Origin: Buchnera aphidicola (Anoecia oenotherae)
Lineage (GTDB): Bacteria; Pseudomonadota; Gammaproteobacteria; Enterobacterales; Enterobacteriaceae
DNA: 45,638 nucleotides
Direction: 5' to 3'
Assembly (NCBI RefSeq): GCF_005080765.1
Contig: NZ_CP033012.1
Location: 503,054-548,691 of the forward strand
Part shown: piece after piece, positions 10,160 through 18,981 of the stretch
Position numbering within the stretch: the first letter of the stretch is position 1
How the letters are laid out: each line of letters starts with the position of its first letter
Translations under genes and position numbers: made by a program
Notes under the pieces: generated by a model
The model's input: only the letters and a program-made list of their open reading frames with translations
Told to the model about the DNA's origin: nothing
Database searches by the model: none

Positions 10160-10585
10160 AATGTATATTTATATATATACCCTTAATTAGTTTTAAACTA
10201 TTCTCAATCATTTGTACTTAGTATATATTAAATATATAATTTTATGTTTAAAAAATTATTTTTAAAGTAATTTATTTAATTAACTATAATAATATTATAG
10301 TTTTTCTATTTAAAACCTTTTTTTAATATAAAATATTAAAAAAAATATAATATATTTTATATTAGTAAATCGCTACTACTGCAGCATAAAATTAATTATC
10401 ATAAATATTTTATATGATTTAGAAATATTAATTTATATATGCTATTTATATTTCTTTAAAACATTTTTGATGAAAACTTAACAAGTTTGTTATTCTTTAA
10501 TGTTTTTTTTAAAAGTAAAAGTATAGTTTATTAAAAACATTTAGAATGTTAAAAATATTATTTACTTTTAAAGTAAATAATACTT
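10160..10585. other. sbcB to tRNA-Asn spacer
   Basis: About 425 bases of AT-rich sequence. It contains the 5' region of sbcB and, at 10551-10581, the hairpin that probably ends the tRNA-Asn transcript. No gene is visible. Confidence 0.45.
10551..10581 (-). terminator. Hairpin and T-run 3' of tRNA-Asn
   Basis: Twelve-base complementary arms lie at 10557-10568 and 10570-10581. Read on the minus strand the hairpin begins five bases after the tRNA 3' end and is followed by a TATTTTT run. This is a textbook rho-independent layout apart from low GC. Confidence 0.55.
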
Positions 10586-10658
10586 CTCCTCCGACTGGGC
10601 TCGAACCAGTGACATGCGGATTAACAGTCCGCTGTTCTACCAACTGAACTACAGAGGA
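10586..10658 (-). tRNA. tRNA-Asn (anticodon GTT)
   Basis: A 73-base cloverleaf on the minus strand. The acceptor arms are TCCTCTG and CGGAGGA (with a G:T wobble), the D-loop contains AGTTGGTAGA, and the anticodon loop is CTGTTAA. The T-arm reads GGTTCGAGCC and the discriminator is G. No CCA is encoded. Close match to E. coli tRNA-Asn. Confidence 0.96.
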
Positions 10659-10829
10659 ATTATATATAATATATCAATAAAAATAAAAGTTGTCAAAATT
10701 ATAATTTTTTTTACACCTATAAAATAGAAATATATTCATTACAAGAAATAAACTAAGGATATGTAACTTTATCTAAATAAATTTATATAGATAAATTATT
10801 ATTATATATGGTATAATAAAAAACATTTC

Positions 10830-10902
10830 GGCCCCTTAGCTCAGTGGTAAGAGCAAGCGACTCATAATCGCTTGGTCGCTGGTTCAAATCCAGCAGGGGT
10901 CA
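10830..10902 (+). tRNA. tRNA-Ile2 (anticodon CAT, lysidine-type)
   Basis: The anticodon reads CAT, but this is not a methionine tRNA. From memory, the acceptor GGCCCCT, the stem bases GCGACTCATAATCGC and the T-arm GGTTCAAATCC are nearly identical to E. coli ileX. In that tRNA, C34 is changed to lysidine by TilS so that it reads AUA. The encoded T at position 71 makes a G:T acceptor pair. The length is 73 bases, with discriminator A and no encoded CCA. A TATAAT lies at 10812-10817, 12 bases upstream. Confidence 0.93.
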
Positions 10903-10909
10903 AGTAAAA

Positions 10910-10925
10910 ATAAGTCTTGACTTAT
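10910..10925 (+). terminator. Small hairpin 3' of tRNA-Ile2
   Basis: Seven-base arms (10910-10916 and 10919-10925) with a two-base loop lie seven bases after the tRNA. The AT-rich sequence after it lacks a clear T-run. It may mark the end of the transcript or be a processing site. Confidence 0.25.
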
Positions 10926-11170
10926 ATAAAATTAATTTATAATTATAAATATAATTATCAATTTTTATAAATCTATAATTACTAGATATAAATTACTTAA
11001 CTAAAAAATGAATACTTTTTATTATTTTTATTTCCATATTTATTATTAAATTAATGTAATATTACTTTCGATATTACTAAAAAATTTTTATATAGGTTAT
11101 AATTTATATTTATATTTAAAAAAAAATTTATTTTTTAAAATTTAAATATTTTATTTATAAAATTAAATTT

Positions 11171-11644
11171 TTATTTTGTTCCAGTATGTCCAAATCCGTT
11201 TATACATCTATCTGTTTTTTCTTTAAACGTTTTTACTATTTTAAATGTTGGTTTAAAAATAGGTACGAATATAATTTGAGCGATACGCATTCCAGGAAAA
11301 ATTAGAAATTTTTTATTAGTTCTATTTAAAACTGAAATCATAAGTTCACCTTGATAATCTGAATCTATTAATCCTACAGTATTTCCTAAAATAATCCCTT
11401 TTTCATGACCTAATCCAGATCTAGGTACAATAATACCAGTAATACTGGTATCCGCTATATAAATAGCTATTCCAGTAGAAATTAAAATGCTTTTCATTGG
11501 AATTAAATCTATATTTTTATTAATGCATGCCACTAAATCTAAACCTGAGGATCCATTAGTAGCATACTTAGGAATAGAAAATTTTGTTCCTATTTTAGGA
11601 TCTAAAATTTTACACTTAATTATATAATTTTTTTTATTTTTCAT
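11171..11644 (-). CDS. dut: dUTP pyrophosphatase
   Basis: Dut hydrolyses dUTP to dUMP, keeping uracil out of DNA and supplying the dTMP precursor. The 157-residue product shows the trimeric dUTPase motifs: GSSGLDLVA (motif 1), PRSGLG (2), GLIDSDYQGEL with the catalytic Asp (3), MRIAQIIF (4) and the glycine-rich C-terminal RCINGFGHTGTK (5), which closes over the substrate. Length is close to E. coli (151). Its neighbour here is rplI, not coaBC-dut-slmA as in E. coli, so it has been relocated or brought close by deletions. Confidence 0.96.
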   Translation of the reverse strand: MKNKKNYIIKCKILDPKIGTKFSIPKYATNGSSGLDLVACINKNIDLIPMKSILISTGIAIYIADTSITGIIVPRSGLGHEKGIILGNTVGLIDSDYQGELMISVLNRTNKKFLIFPGMRIAQIIFVPIFKPTFKIVKTFKEKTDRCINGFGHTGTK

Positions 11645-11799
11645 TTTTTTTAAATTAAAATTTAACTTTATTATTTTGCACTATAAAACAATTTTTTTAT
11701 AAATTTAATTATTTTTTATAAAAATTAATGTTACCGAAAATATATATATATATATAAAATCGTTAACAAAAATCAAATCGGGTAACTTTTTTTTATAAA

Positions 11800-12249
11800 C
11801 TAACATGGAATAATTTCTACTAAAAAATCTGTTTTTACTTTTTTATGCGGTTGAAAAACTATAGTATGTACACCTATATAATGTAAATTTCCATCATTAA
11901 AAATTAATTCTTTTTTATTTACTTCCATTCCTAATGATTTTATTGCAGTAACAACTTCTGAAGGACCGACAGAACCAAATAACTTTCCTTTACTTCCAGC
12001 TTGAGAATAAACAATAACTTTACCTACTGATTGTAGTTGATTTATTTTATCTTTAGCGTTTAAAATTTTTTTAAATGATTTTTCTTCCAATTCTCTTTGA
12101 TGTAATTCATGGTTTTTAATGTTTTCTTTGCTAGCAAAAATAGCTTTTCCTTTAGGTATCAGAAAATTACGAGCATAACCTGATTTAACTTCTACAACCT
12201 GTCCTGCATTTCCTATATTTTTTATTTTTTCTAAAAGAATTAGTCTCAT
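11800..12249 (-). CDS. rplI: 50S ribosomal protein L9
   Basis: L9 is a two-domain ribosomal protein at the base of the L1 stalk. The 149-residue product has the conserved N-domain (MRLILLEKIKNIGNAGQVV, GYARNFLIPKGKA), a long linking helix, and a C-domain with GKLFGSVG, giving the E. coli length. I start at the ATG at 12249 because L9 begins MxxILLxK. Ten extra upstream codons in frame run into the rpsR spacer and have no counterpart. It lies 33 bases downstream of rpsR in the leftward rpsF-rpsR-rplI operon. Confidence 0.95.
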   Translation of the reverse strand: MRLILLEKIKNIGNAGQVVEVKSGYARNFLIPKGKAIFASKENIKNHELHQRELEEKSFKKILNAKDKINQLQSVGKVIVYSQAGSKGKLFGSVGPSEVVTAIKSLGMEVNKKELIFNDGNLHYIGVHTIVFQPHKKVKTDFLVEIIPC

Positions 12250-12282
12250 TATTTTTCTACTTTTTTCAAAGTTAAACACATA

Positions 12283-12510
12283 TTATTTATGTAAATCTGT
12301 ATACGGTAAAAGAGCTAGATATCTAGCTTTTTTAATAGATTGAGCTAATCTACGTTGATACCTTGCTTTAGTTCCAGTTATTCTACTAGGAACTATTTTT
12401 CCACTTTCTGTTATATAGTTTTTTAACATATTTATATCTTTATAGTCTATTTCCAAAGTTTTGTCTGCAGTAAACCTGCAAAACTTTCTTCTTCTAAAAT
12501 ATCTTACCAT
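12283..12510 (-). CDS. rpsR: 30S ribosomal protein S18
   Basis: S18 pairs with S6 on the 30S platform. The 75-residue product is nearly identical in pattern to E. coli S18 (75): MVRYFRRRKFCRFTA, EIDYKDI, LKNYITESGKIVPSRITGT, LLPYTDLHK. It lies 88 bases downstream of rpsF. In E. coli priB (primosomal protein N) sits between these genes; here it is absent. Confidence 0.97.
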   Translation of the reverse strand: MVRYFRRRKFCRFTADKTLEIDYKDINMLKNYITESGKIVPSRITGTKARYQRRLAQSIKKARYLALLPYTDLHK

Positions 12511-12598
12511 ATTTATTTCCTATATAATTTTAATAAAAATATTCTATGAAATATATTATATTAGTGATTACTACAATTAGTTCTATGTAATAAATATT

Positions 12599-12976
12599 TT
12601 ACGATACCAATGATCTATTTGTTACCGGAGATAATCTCTTTTCTTGTTGTTGTTCTTTGACAGCATTCATCATAATAGAAGGCGTAATATTATTTTTTGT
12701 AGTACACATAATCAAATGTCGTATAATAAAATTATCAAATTGTATTTTTTTTCTAACTTCATGAATATAATTAGAACTTAATTCAATATTCATCAATATA
12801 TAATGAGCTTTTTGTAATTTTTTTATAGGATAAGCTAATTGTCTTCTCCCCCAATCTTCAGTTCTATGAACTTTACCTTTCTTCTCTACAATAAATCTAT
12901 TATAATTGCTTATAAAAACTTTTACTTTATCACTTTTATCTGGATGAATCATTAAAACTATTTCATAGTATTTCAT
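12599..12976 (-). CDS. rpsF: 30S ribosomal protein S6
   Basis: S6 binds S18 and 16S rRNA. The 125-residue product begins MKYYEIVLMIHPDKSDKV and carries the diagnostic EDWGRRQLAYPIKKLQKAHY. A short C-terminal extension ends in SPVTNRSLVS. It is slightly shorter than E. coli S6 (131-135, variable glutamate tail). It is the first gene of the rpsF-rpsR-rplI group. Confidence 0.96.
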   Translation of the reverse strand: MKYYEIVLMIHPDKSDKVKVFISNYNRFIVEKKGKVHRTEDWGRRQLAYPIKKLQKAHYILMNIELSSNYIHEVRKKIQFDNFIIRHLIMCTTKNNITPSIMMNAVKEQQQEKRLSPVTNRSLVS

Positions 12977-13280
12977 TAAGATCCTCTTCTATCATTCAAC
13001 TTCATTTACTATTACTATATTCTTTATAAAAATAATAAAAGCATTAAATACTACACAATTCTTTTCAATATATATTATATAGGTAAAAAACTCAATATAT
13101 ATAAATCTATTTAATTAAAGGTGCAAATATAATAACAAATTGCTTTTTTAAAGTTTAATTTATATGTATATATTTCTATCAGTTTTAAACTATATTGTAA
13201 AATATAATGTTTAAAACAAAAAAGTTATATCTCATTTTATATTTAGACGAAAATATTAATAGAATTATCAATATATATCA
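12977..13280. other. rnr-rpsF intergenic region
   Basis: About 300 bases, AT-rich, between the co-directional rnr 3' end and rpsF. It presumably includes the ribosomal operon promoter. No gene or strong hairpin is visible. Confidence 0.4.
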
Positions 13281-15491
13281 TTATAAATTTATAAAAAATT
13301 TATTTTTCTTTAAAAATATTTTCTTTGATAAAAATAAGAACTCAATTTTTCTAGATTCAGTAGAAACAGTATGTATTTTAACTATAACTTTATCTCCTAA
13401 AGAAAAAAATGAATCTGACGATTTTCCAACTAACTTTTGTTTCTGATTATCATAAAAATACTTATTATCACCTAAAGTAGATATATGAACTAAACCATCA
13501 ATTAAAAACCTAGATAACCTAACAAAAAATCCGAACTCAACAACATGAAAAATAGTTCCTTCAAACTCTTCTCCTAATTTTTTTTTTATAAAATCACATT
13601 TTAACCATTCTATTGCATCTCTTACTGCACACTCAGCTCTTCTTTCAGCAAAAGAACAATAATTAGCTATTTTATTTATTTTGTCTTTATAAAACAACGC
13701 GTTTTTATTTATAAAACATTTTCTTTTATTTTTTCTTTTTAAAATCTCATACTTCAATACCCTATGTACTAATAAATCTGGATAACGTCTTATTGGAGAA
13801 GTAAAATGTGTATAACAACGCAAAGATAATGCGAAATGACCTTTATTATTTACATTATAAACAGCTGACTTCATAGAACGTAGTAACAATTCTTGAACAA
13901 TTTCATAATGAGAGTGAGTAAATAATTGTTTTAATATAGCTGAATAATCTATCGTACAAGGTACAATATCTTTATTTAAATAAAAACCTAAACCATGTAG
14001 TATTTCTTGACAATTCCTAATACTTTTTGCATCAGGAGGTTCATGATTTCTGAAAGGTACAAAAGATTCATTTTTTATTAAAAATTGAGCTGTCACTAAA
14101 TTAGCTAGAACCATGCACAATTCAATTAACTCATGAGAATTATATATATTTTTTTTATAAATATCTTTTATTTTTAAAGAAGATGACAACTTTATCTTGT
14201 ACTCTTTTTTTTTAAAAGAAATTTTATTTTTTAATACTGGAGAAGATTTTAAGACTAAATATAATTGATATAAACAATGTAAATCTGTTAACAACTTATT
14301 ATATTTAATGCACACTGATTTTTTGTTCTTCCAAATATTATACAATTCTGTATAAGTAAGACGAGCATGAGAATTAATAATTGCTTGGTAGTGTTTATAA
14401 TTTAAAATATCTCCTTTCACTGATAAAATTATTTCACAAACTAAAGATAATCTATCTTTTTTAGGAATCAACGAACATAAATTATCAGATAAATTTTTAG
14501 GAAGCATTGAAACAACATAAGAAGGAAAATAAACAGATGTACTACGATTTTTAGCTTCCTCATCTAATAACGAATTAGGTTTTACGTAATAACTAACATC
14601 GGAAATAGCAATCCATACATTCCACGTACCATCTTGATTACTTCTACAACATATAGCATCGTCAAAATCAAAAGCCTCCTCATCATCTATTGTTACTAAA
14701 GGTAAACTTCTTAAATCTACATAATTATTAATTACATCGTCAGGAAAATTATCATCTAAATTAATTATTTCTCGTTGAACATCTTTAGAAAATTTTTTTG
14801 GAATAAAATAATTATGCAGTGCTATTTGTGCTGCTAGTAATGCAGTCATAGTTTTTCCAAGTAATTTATATACTATACCTGTAGCTATTTTATTTTTTGT
14901 AGCTCTTTTAATAAGTTTTACTATAACTATAAATCCTGATTTAACAGATTTTTTTTTATTTTTATCAACTATTAATATTTGAAAATTAAATCTTAAATCA
15001 TAGGGAAAAACTAAAAATTTATTGTTACGTTTAAAGCATTTACCAGTGATAAATGATGAATGAACAGTATTTACTTTAATAACTACAGCTTCATATTTTT
15101 TTTTATCAGGCATTTTAAAAACATATGCAGAAATTAAATCTCCATGTATACAGTTTTTCATTTGTTTTTTAGATAACCAACAACTTTCCTTTAGATGTGA
15201 ATTATTAAAAAAACCATAACCATTACGATGACCTTCTACTGTTCCTTTAAGTATATTTTTTTTATTTATTAAAATATATGTTAATTTTCTAATTAATAAT
15301 AATTCTTTTCTTTTCTCCATATAATATAAAGTATTTTTTAACCTTTGCTTTTCTTCTAAACTTGCTATTTTTAACACTTTTTCTATTTGTTCTTTGGTTA
15401 TAACACTTTTATTATTTTTTTTCATCCAAGAAAGAAGTAAATTTCTTAAAAATACAATTGACCTATTTTTTTTGTAGACACTGACTACCAT
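13281..15491 (-). CDS. rnr: Ribonuclease R
   Basis: RNase R is the 3'-5' exoribonuclease that degrades structured RNA. The 736-residue product has an N-terminal helix-turn-helix region, cold-shock-like domains (GTVEGHRNGYGFF), the RNB catalytic core and a C-terminal S1 domain (GTIFHVVEFGFFVRL). It is shorter than E. coli (813), mainly at the basic C-terminal tail. The catalytic Asp cluster in LVTIDDEEAFDFDDA keeps all the acids, but the usual Arg of the ARDFDDA signature is Phe. Other core motifs (TSVYFPS, MLPKNLSDNLCSL, HFTSPIRRYPDL) are conserved. In E. coli it follows purA-nsrR; here it follows purA directly. Confidence 0.95.
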   Translation of the reverse strand: MVVSVYKKNRSIVFLRNLLLSWMKKNNKSVITKEQIEKVLKIASLEEKQRLKNTLYYMEKRKELLLIRKLTYILINKKNILKGTVEGHRNGYGFFNNSHLKESCWLSKKQMKNCIHGDLISAYVFKMPDKKKYEAVVIKVNTVHSSFITGKCFKRNNKFLVFPYDLRFNFQILIVDKNKKKSVKSGFIVIVKLIKRATKNKIATGIVYKLLGKTMTALLAAQIALHNYFIPKKFSKDVQREIINLDDNFPDDVINNYVDLRSLPLVTIDDEEAFDFDDAICCRSNQDGTWNVWIAISDVSYYVKPNSLLDEEAKNRSTSVYFPSYVVSMLPKNLSDNLCSLIPKKDRLSLVCEIILSVKGDILNYKHYQAIINSHARLTYTELYNIWKNKKSVCIKYNKLLTDLHCLYQLYLVLKSSPVLKNKISFKKKEYKIKLSSSLKIKDIYKKNIYNSHELIELCMVLANLVTAQFLIKNESFVPFRNHEPPDAKSIRNCQEILHGLGFYLNKDIVPCTIDYSAILKQLFTHSHYEIVQELLLRSMKSAVYNVNNKGHFALSLRCYTHFTSPIRRYPDLLVHRVLKYEILKRKNKRKCFINKNALFYKDKINKIANYCSFAERRAECAVRDAIEWLKCDFIKKKLGEEFEGTIFHVVEFGFFVRLSRFLIDGLVHISTLGDNKYFYDNQKQKLVGKSSDSFFSLGDKVIVKIHTVSTESRKIEFLFLSKKIFLKKNKFFINL

Positions 15492-15771
15492 AACTATTAG
15501 CTCCTACATTTAATTCATATATATTTAATTATAAAACCATTCTTTAATGCATTTTATTTTAAAAATAGAGTCAATATTTTTGATACAGTATACAACTAAA
15601 AAAATAATACATTATTTATAATTTAATTTTATTGAATTAAACTTAAAAAATTAAGAATGAATTTATTACTTTAATGTTTAATATAAATGATTTTTAATAA
15701 TAAGAAAATTGTACTTTTGTATATAAAATAACTTATGCACTAACATAAACTATTGTTTTTTTAAATGTACT

Positions 15772-17070
15772 TTAAAAATTTTTTTTTATAAAAATAGTAT
15801 CTTCTCTTGCTGGACCAGTAGAAATTATAACTACTGGAACTTTTAATATACTTTCTATATACTTAATATAATCTTTCGCAGAATCGGGTAATAAATTCCA
15901 TTCAGTTATTCCAACTGTAGATTTATTCCATCCTAAAAACTTTTTATAAATAGGTACTATATTTTTCCAATCATTTATGGAACATGGAATACTATATATT
16001 TTTTTACCTGTTTTTATATGTTTATAACCTATACAAATATTTATTACTTTTATAGTATCTAACACATCTATTTTAGTTAAACATATTCCATTCAACGAAT
16101 TTAATTTTACTGCATACTTAACTAAAACTAAATCTAACCAACCTACTCTTCTTTTTCTTCCAGTGGTAGAACCAAATTCATTTCCTATTTTACATATACT
16201 ATTTGCTATAGTTCCAAATTGTTCTGTTGGAAAAGGTCCATTACCTACTCGAGTAGTATATGACTTTACAATACCCAAAATATAATTTATAGCAGAAAGT
16301 CCCATTCCTGTACCCGAAAAAACAGAACCAATTGTACTATTAGAAGATGTTACATACGGATATGTTCCATGATCTATATCCAATAAAGAACCTTGAGCCC
16401 CTTCAAATATTATGTTTTTTTTCTTTTTAATCATTTTATGCAATGTACTATGTACATCTATTACTAAACTTAATAAATACTTTCTATGTTCATGTAACTC
16501 ATTTATTACTGTAGTATATTCTATTTTTTTTGATTGATAAAAATTAGTTAATTGAAAATTATAATAATCTATATTTCTTTTTACATGATTTTGAAAATAG
16601 TTTATATCTTTTAAATCTCCAATTCTTAAACATCTTCTGGCTATTTTATCTTCGTAAGCAGGACCTATACCTCTACCTGTTGTTCCAATAGATTGCAAAT
16701 CTAAATTTTTTTCTCGAGCTTTATCCATAGCTACATGATATTCTAATAATAACGGAATTGATTCAGATAAAAATAATCTATTTTTTACTGAAATTCCTTT
16801 TTTTTCAAGTATACTAATTTCTTTTACAAAATTACAAGGAGATAATACTACACCATTAGATATAACACATATTACATTTTTATTTAAAATACCAGAAGGA
16901 ACTATATGTAATACAGTTTTTTTATTATTTAAAACAATTGAATGTCCAGCATTATGACCTCCTTGATATCGAACTACATAATCAACAAATTTAGTTAATA
17001 AATCTACGATTTTACCTTTTCCTTCATCCCCCCACTGCATTCCTAATATAACCATTCTTTTATTTTTCAT
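15772..17070 (-). CDS. purA: Adenylosuccinate synthetase
   Basis: PurA joins IMP and aspartate using GTP, the first step from IMP to AMP. The 432-residue product (E. coli 432) has the signature GMQWGDEGKGKIVDLLT with catalytic Asp/Lys, the QGGHNAGH loop, GTTGRGIGPAYEDK and FEGAQGSLLDIDHGTYPYVT, and the GTP-base motif TKIDVLD. I start at the ATG at 17070 because an AAGGG ribosome binding site lies ten bases upstream and the family begins just there. The in-frame ATG seven codons earlier would put that site inside the coding sequence. Confidence 0.95.
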   Translation of the reverse strand: MKNKRMVILGMQWGDEGKGKIVDLLTKFVDYVVRYQGGHNAGHSIVLNNKKTVLHIVPSGILNKNVICVISNGVVLSPCNFVKEISILEKKGISVKNRLFLSESIPLLLEYHVAMDKAREKNLDLQSIGTTGRGIGPAYEDKIARRCLRIGDLKDINYFQNHVKRNIDYYNFQLTNFYQSKKIEYTTVINELHEHRKYLLSLVIDVHSTLHKMIKKKKNIIFEGAQGSLLDIDHGTYPYVTSSNSTIGSVFSGTGMGLSAINYILGIVKSYTTRVGNGPFPTEQFGTIANSICKIGNEFGSTTGRKRRVGWLDLVLVKYAVKLNSLNGICLTKIDVLDTIKVINICIGYKHIKTGKKIYSIPCSINDWKNIVPIYKKFLGWNKSTVGITEWNLLPDSAKDYIKYIESILKVPVVIISTGPAREDTIFIKKNF

Positions 17071-18033
17071 TATTAAATATCCCTTACTCATAAAGATTTA
17101 AACCATTTCCGTTATTGGTAAATAGTAATTCTATATGTCATATATATATATTATTTAAAACAAAAAAATTAAATAGAATATATTTACTTATATTTTACAT
17201 ATAAAAAATTATATTATATAAATTAAAAATTTTATTTTAAAATATAAAATACCACTTTTTTATGTTTTTATTTTTATACAACACTAATTTTATAAAAAAA
17301 AAAAACTAAAAAGCTCTATTCTACGACAAACATTTATATATATATATATATTTAATATCTATCTAAACAATTGAGTACATATTTTTAAAATACAACTTAT
17401 TATTAAAAATTAATATTATCAACACTTACTAAAAACATTAATATTATACTTAATTTAAAAAAATGTGATCTTATCATACAAATCATTTTAGATAATATTT
17501 TACTCTGTAAAAAATTAAATAATAAATTAATACATATAATTTAATAGTATTAAAAAATAAAATTATTTAATTTTTTATAGTTAACAATATACATTCATAT
17601 ATTAAGTTTGCATGTAAATAAGTATTTATTTAAAAAAAATAAGTTCATATACTTATCTTTAATAACAATAAAATTAGTACTTGTTCTACAACTAGTATTT
17701 TGAAAAAAAATATTTATTAACGTAAACTACTTTATTTATTAAAAGTTTAAGTTTTTATAAAATAAAACATTTATTTTTTTTAAACTCCTTATAGGACAAC
17801 ACTAGATCTTAGTCTAACATTTTTTAATAAATTAATCAGTCGTATTGATAAAAAGATACACTGTGTATTAGAAAAATAAAAATTTGTGTATATATATTAT
17901 AAATACAATTATATGTTTCATATATGCATATATTATAATCATTAAATTTTTAAATAATTATTAATTGTAATATATTTGTATTTATACTGATATCAGTATT
18001 ATTATCAATGAAAAACAATATTTGAACGATTTA
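17071..18033. other. Gene-free interval where hflC and the hflK tail are expected
   Basis: About 960 bases between the truncated hflK and purA with no intact gene. In E. coli this interval holds the rest of hflK, hflC and yjeT. A possible hflC relic at 17812-17857 is annotated separately. The rest is AT-rich sequence with no recognisable motif. Confidence 0.5.
17812..17857 (-). pseudogene. Possible hflC relic
   Basis: On the minus strand a short stretch reads IFLSIRLINLLK and, after a one-base shift, KMLD. E. coli HflC has HFKIPFIETVKMLD at the corresponding place. The position between hflK and purA and the orientation are correct. The match is short and could be partly chance; no second HflC motif could be placed at the expected spacing. 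Confidence 0.35.
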
Positions 18034-18765
18034 CTATAAAATATTTAATTCTTTGATGTAATCGTCAATTAATTTTATACTATGCACTTTTATTTCTTTT
18101 CCATGAACTCCAATACTATATAATGTTTTTTGCTTGCATATTTCATTAAAAATTTTTTTTTGAATATCAATTATCTTAGAACTTAATATGTCATCAGTTA
18201 AACATTCCGCGATTATTCTTTTAGAACAAAAGAACAAAGCTTGATTCAAATAAAAATTAATTTTTTTTTCTTTAACTAAAAGAAAATATTGAGTTGGATT
18301 AAAAATTTCATAACAAAATTCTATTTTTACTTGCACTTTACAATTATTTTTAGTTATAAGTTTGAAGGAAACAATTTTACTTTTTACATTTTTGTAATCT
18401 GTCAAATCTAATAAGCGTTCAAATTTTTTATTCCAATTGAACTCTGGTTGTATAAAATTACTAATTCTCCAAAAAAAATCTCGAGTTTTCTGATTCGAAT
18501 AATAAATTAAATATAAACCAGTTAACATCCAAAAAAATAAAAAAATAAAAATAACATATGTAAATATTTTTTTAAATCTTACAAAAAAATTTTTTTTTTT
18601 CTTATTTTTATAACTTGAATAATTTAAATTTAATAAATTATTTTTTTTATCGCATTTATCTTTAATTTCTAATATTTTTTTTTCTTTACGAACATTATTA
18701 TGTTCTATTTTTTCATGTCCCCATGCATCTTTTTTTATCTTATTAGAATTTTTTTTATTTGACAT
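18034..18765 (-). CDS. hflK: Truncated HflK, SPFH-domain membrane protein
   Basis: HflK and HflC form a membrane complex that surrounds and modulates the FtsH protease. The 243-residue product keeps the cytoplasmic N-terminal DAWG motif, a Lys/Asn-rich linker, one transmembrane segment (about 70-90, VIFIFLFFWMLTGLYLIYY) and a diverged SPFH/Band-7 domain (IQPEFNWNKKF, CYEIFNPTQYFLLV). It ends shortly after the SPFH core with IKLIDDYIKELNIL. E. coli HflK has 419 residues, so the coiled-coil half that packs against HflC is gone, and no intact hflC follows. It may be a decaying gene or a minimal form acting alone. Assignment rests on the N-terminal motif, membrane topology and gene order (miaA-hflK-purA). 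Confidence 0.8.
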   Translation of the reverse strand: MSNKKNSNKIKKDAWGHEKIEHNNVRKEKKILEIKDKCDKKNNLLNLNYSSYKNKKKKNFFVRFKKIFTYVIFIFLFFWMLTGLYLIYYSNQKTRDFFWRISNFIQPEFNWNKKFERLLDLTDYKNVKSKIVSFKLITKNNCKVQVKIEFCYEIFNPTQYFLLVKEKKINFYLNQALFFCSKRIIAECLTDDILSSKIIDIQKKIFNEICKQKTLYSIGVHGKEIKVHSIKLIDDYIKELNIL

Positions 18766-18981
18766 AACTATCTCCTCACATACTCTTTCTTGTACTAATT
18801 TTAGTATATACCGTATATATACTTTATATATAATTTAAATAATTAAAAACATGAAAGAATTTTATTTATATGCAAAAGATAGTTAATTATCAAATCTTTT
18901 ATTAACTATTTTTCTTTAAAACTATATAAATTACGACAACATTATATATTTATAATTAAAATATATTTAACTTTATTTAAT

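Noticed and set aside
10830..10902. Calling the CAT tRNA an elongator or initiator tRNA-Met
   Set aside because: Its body matches the E. coli lysidine-type tRNA-Ile (ileX), not metT or metZ.
13207..13446. Small plus-strand frame over the 3' end of rnr
   Set aside because: It mostly overlaps the S1 domain of rnr on the opposite strand, has no ribosome binding site and shows no similarity I recognise.
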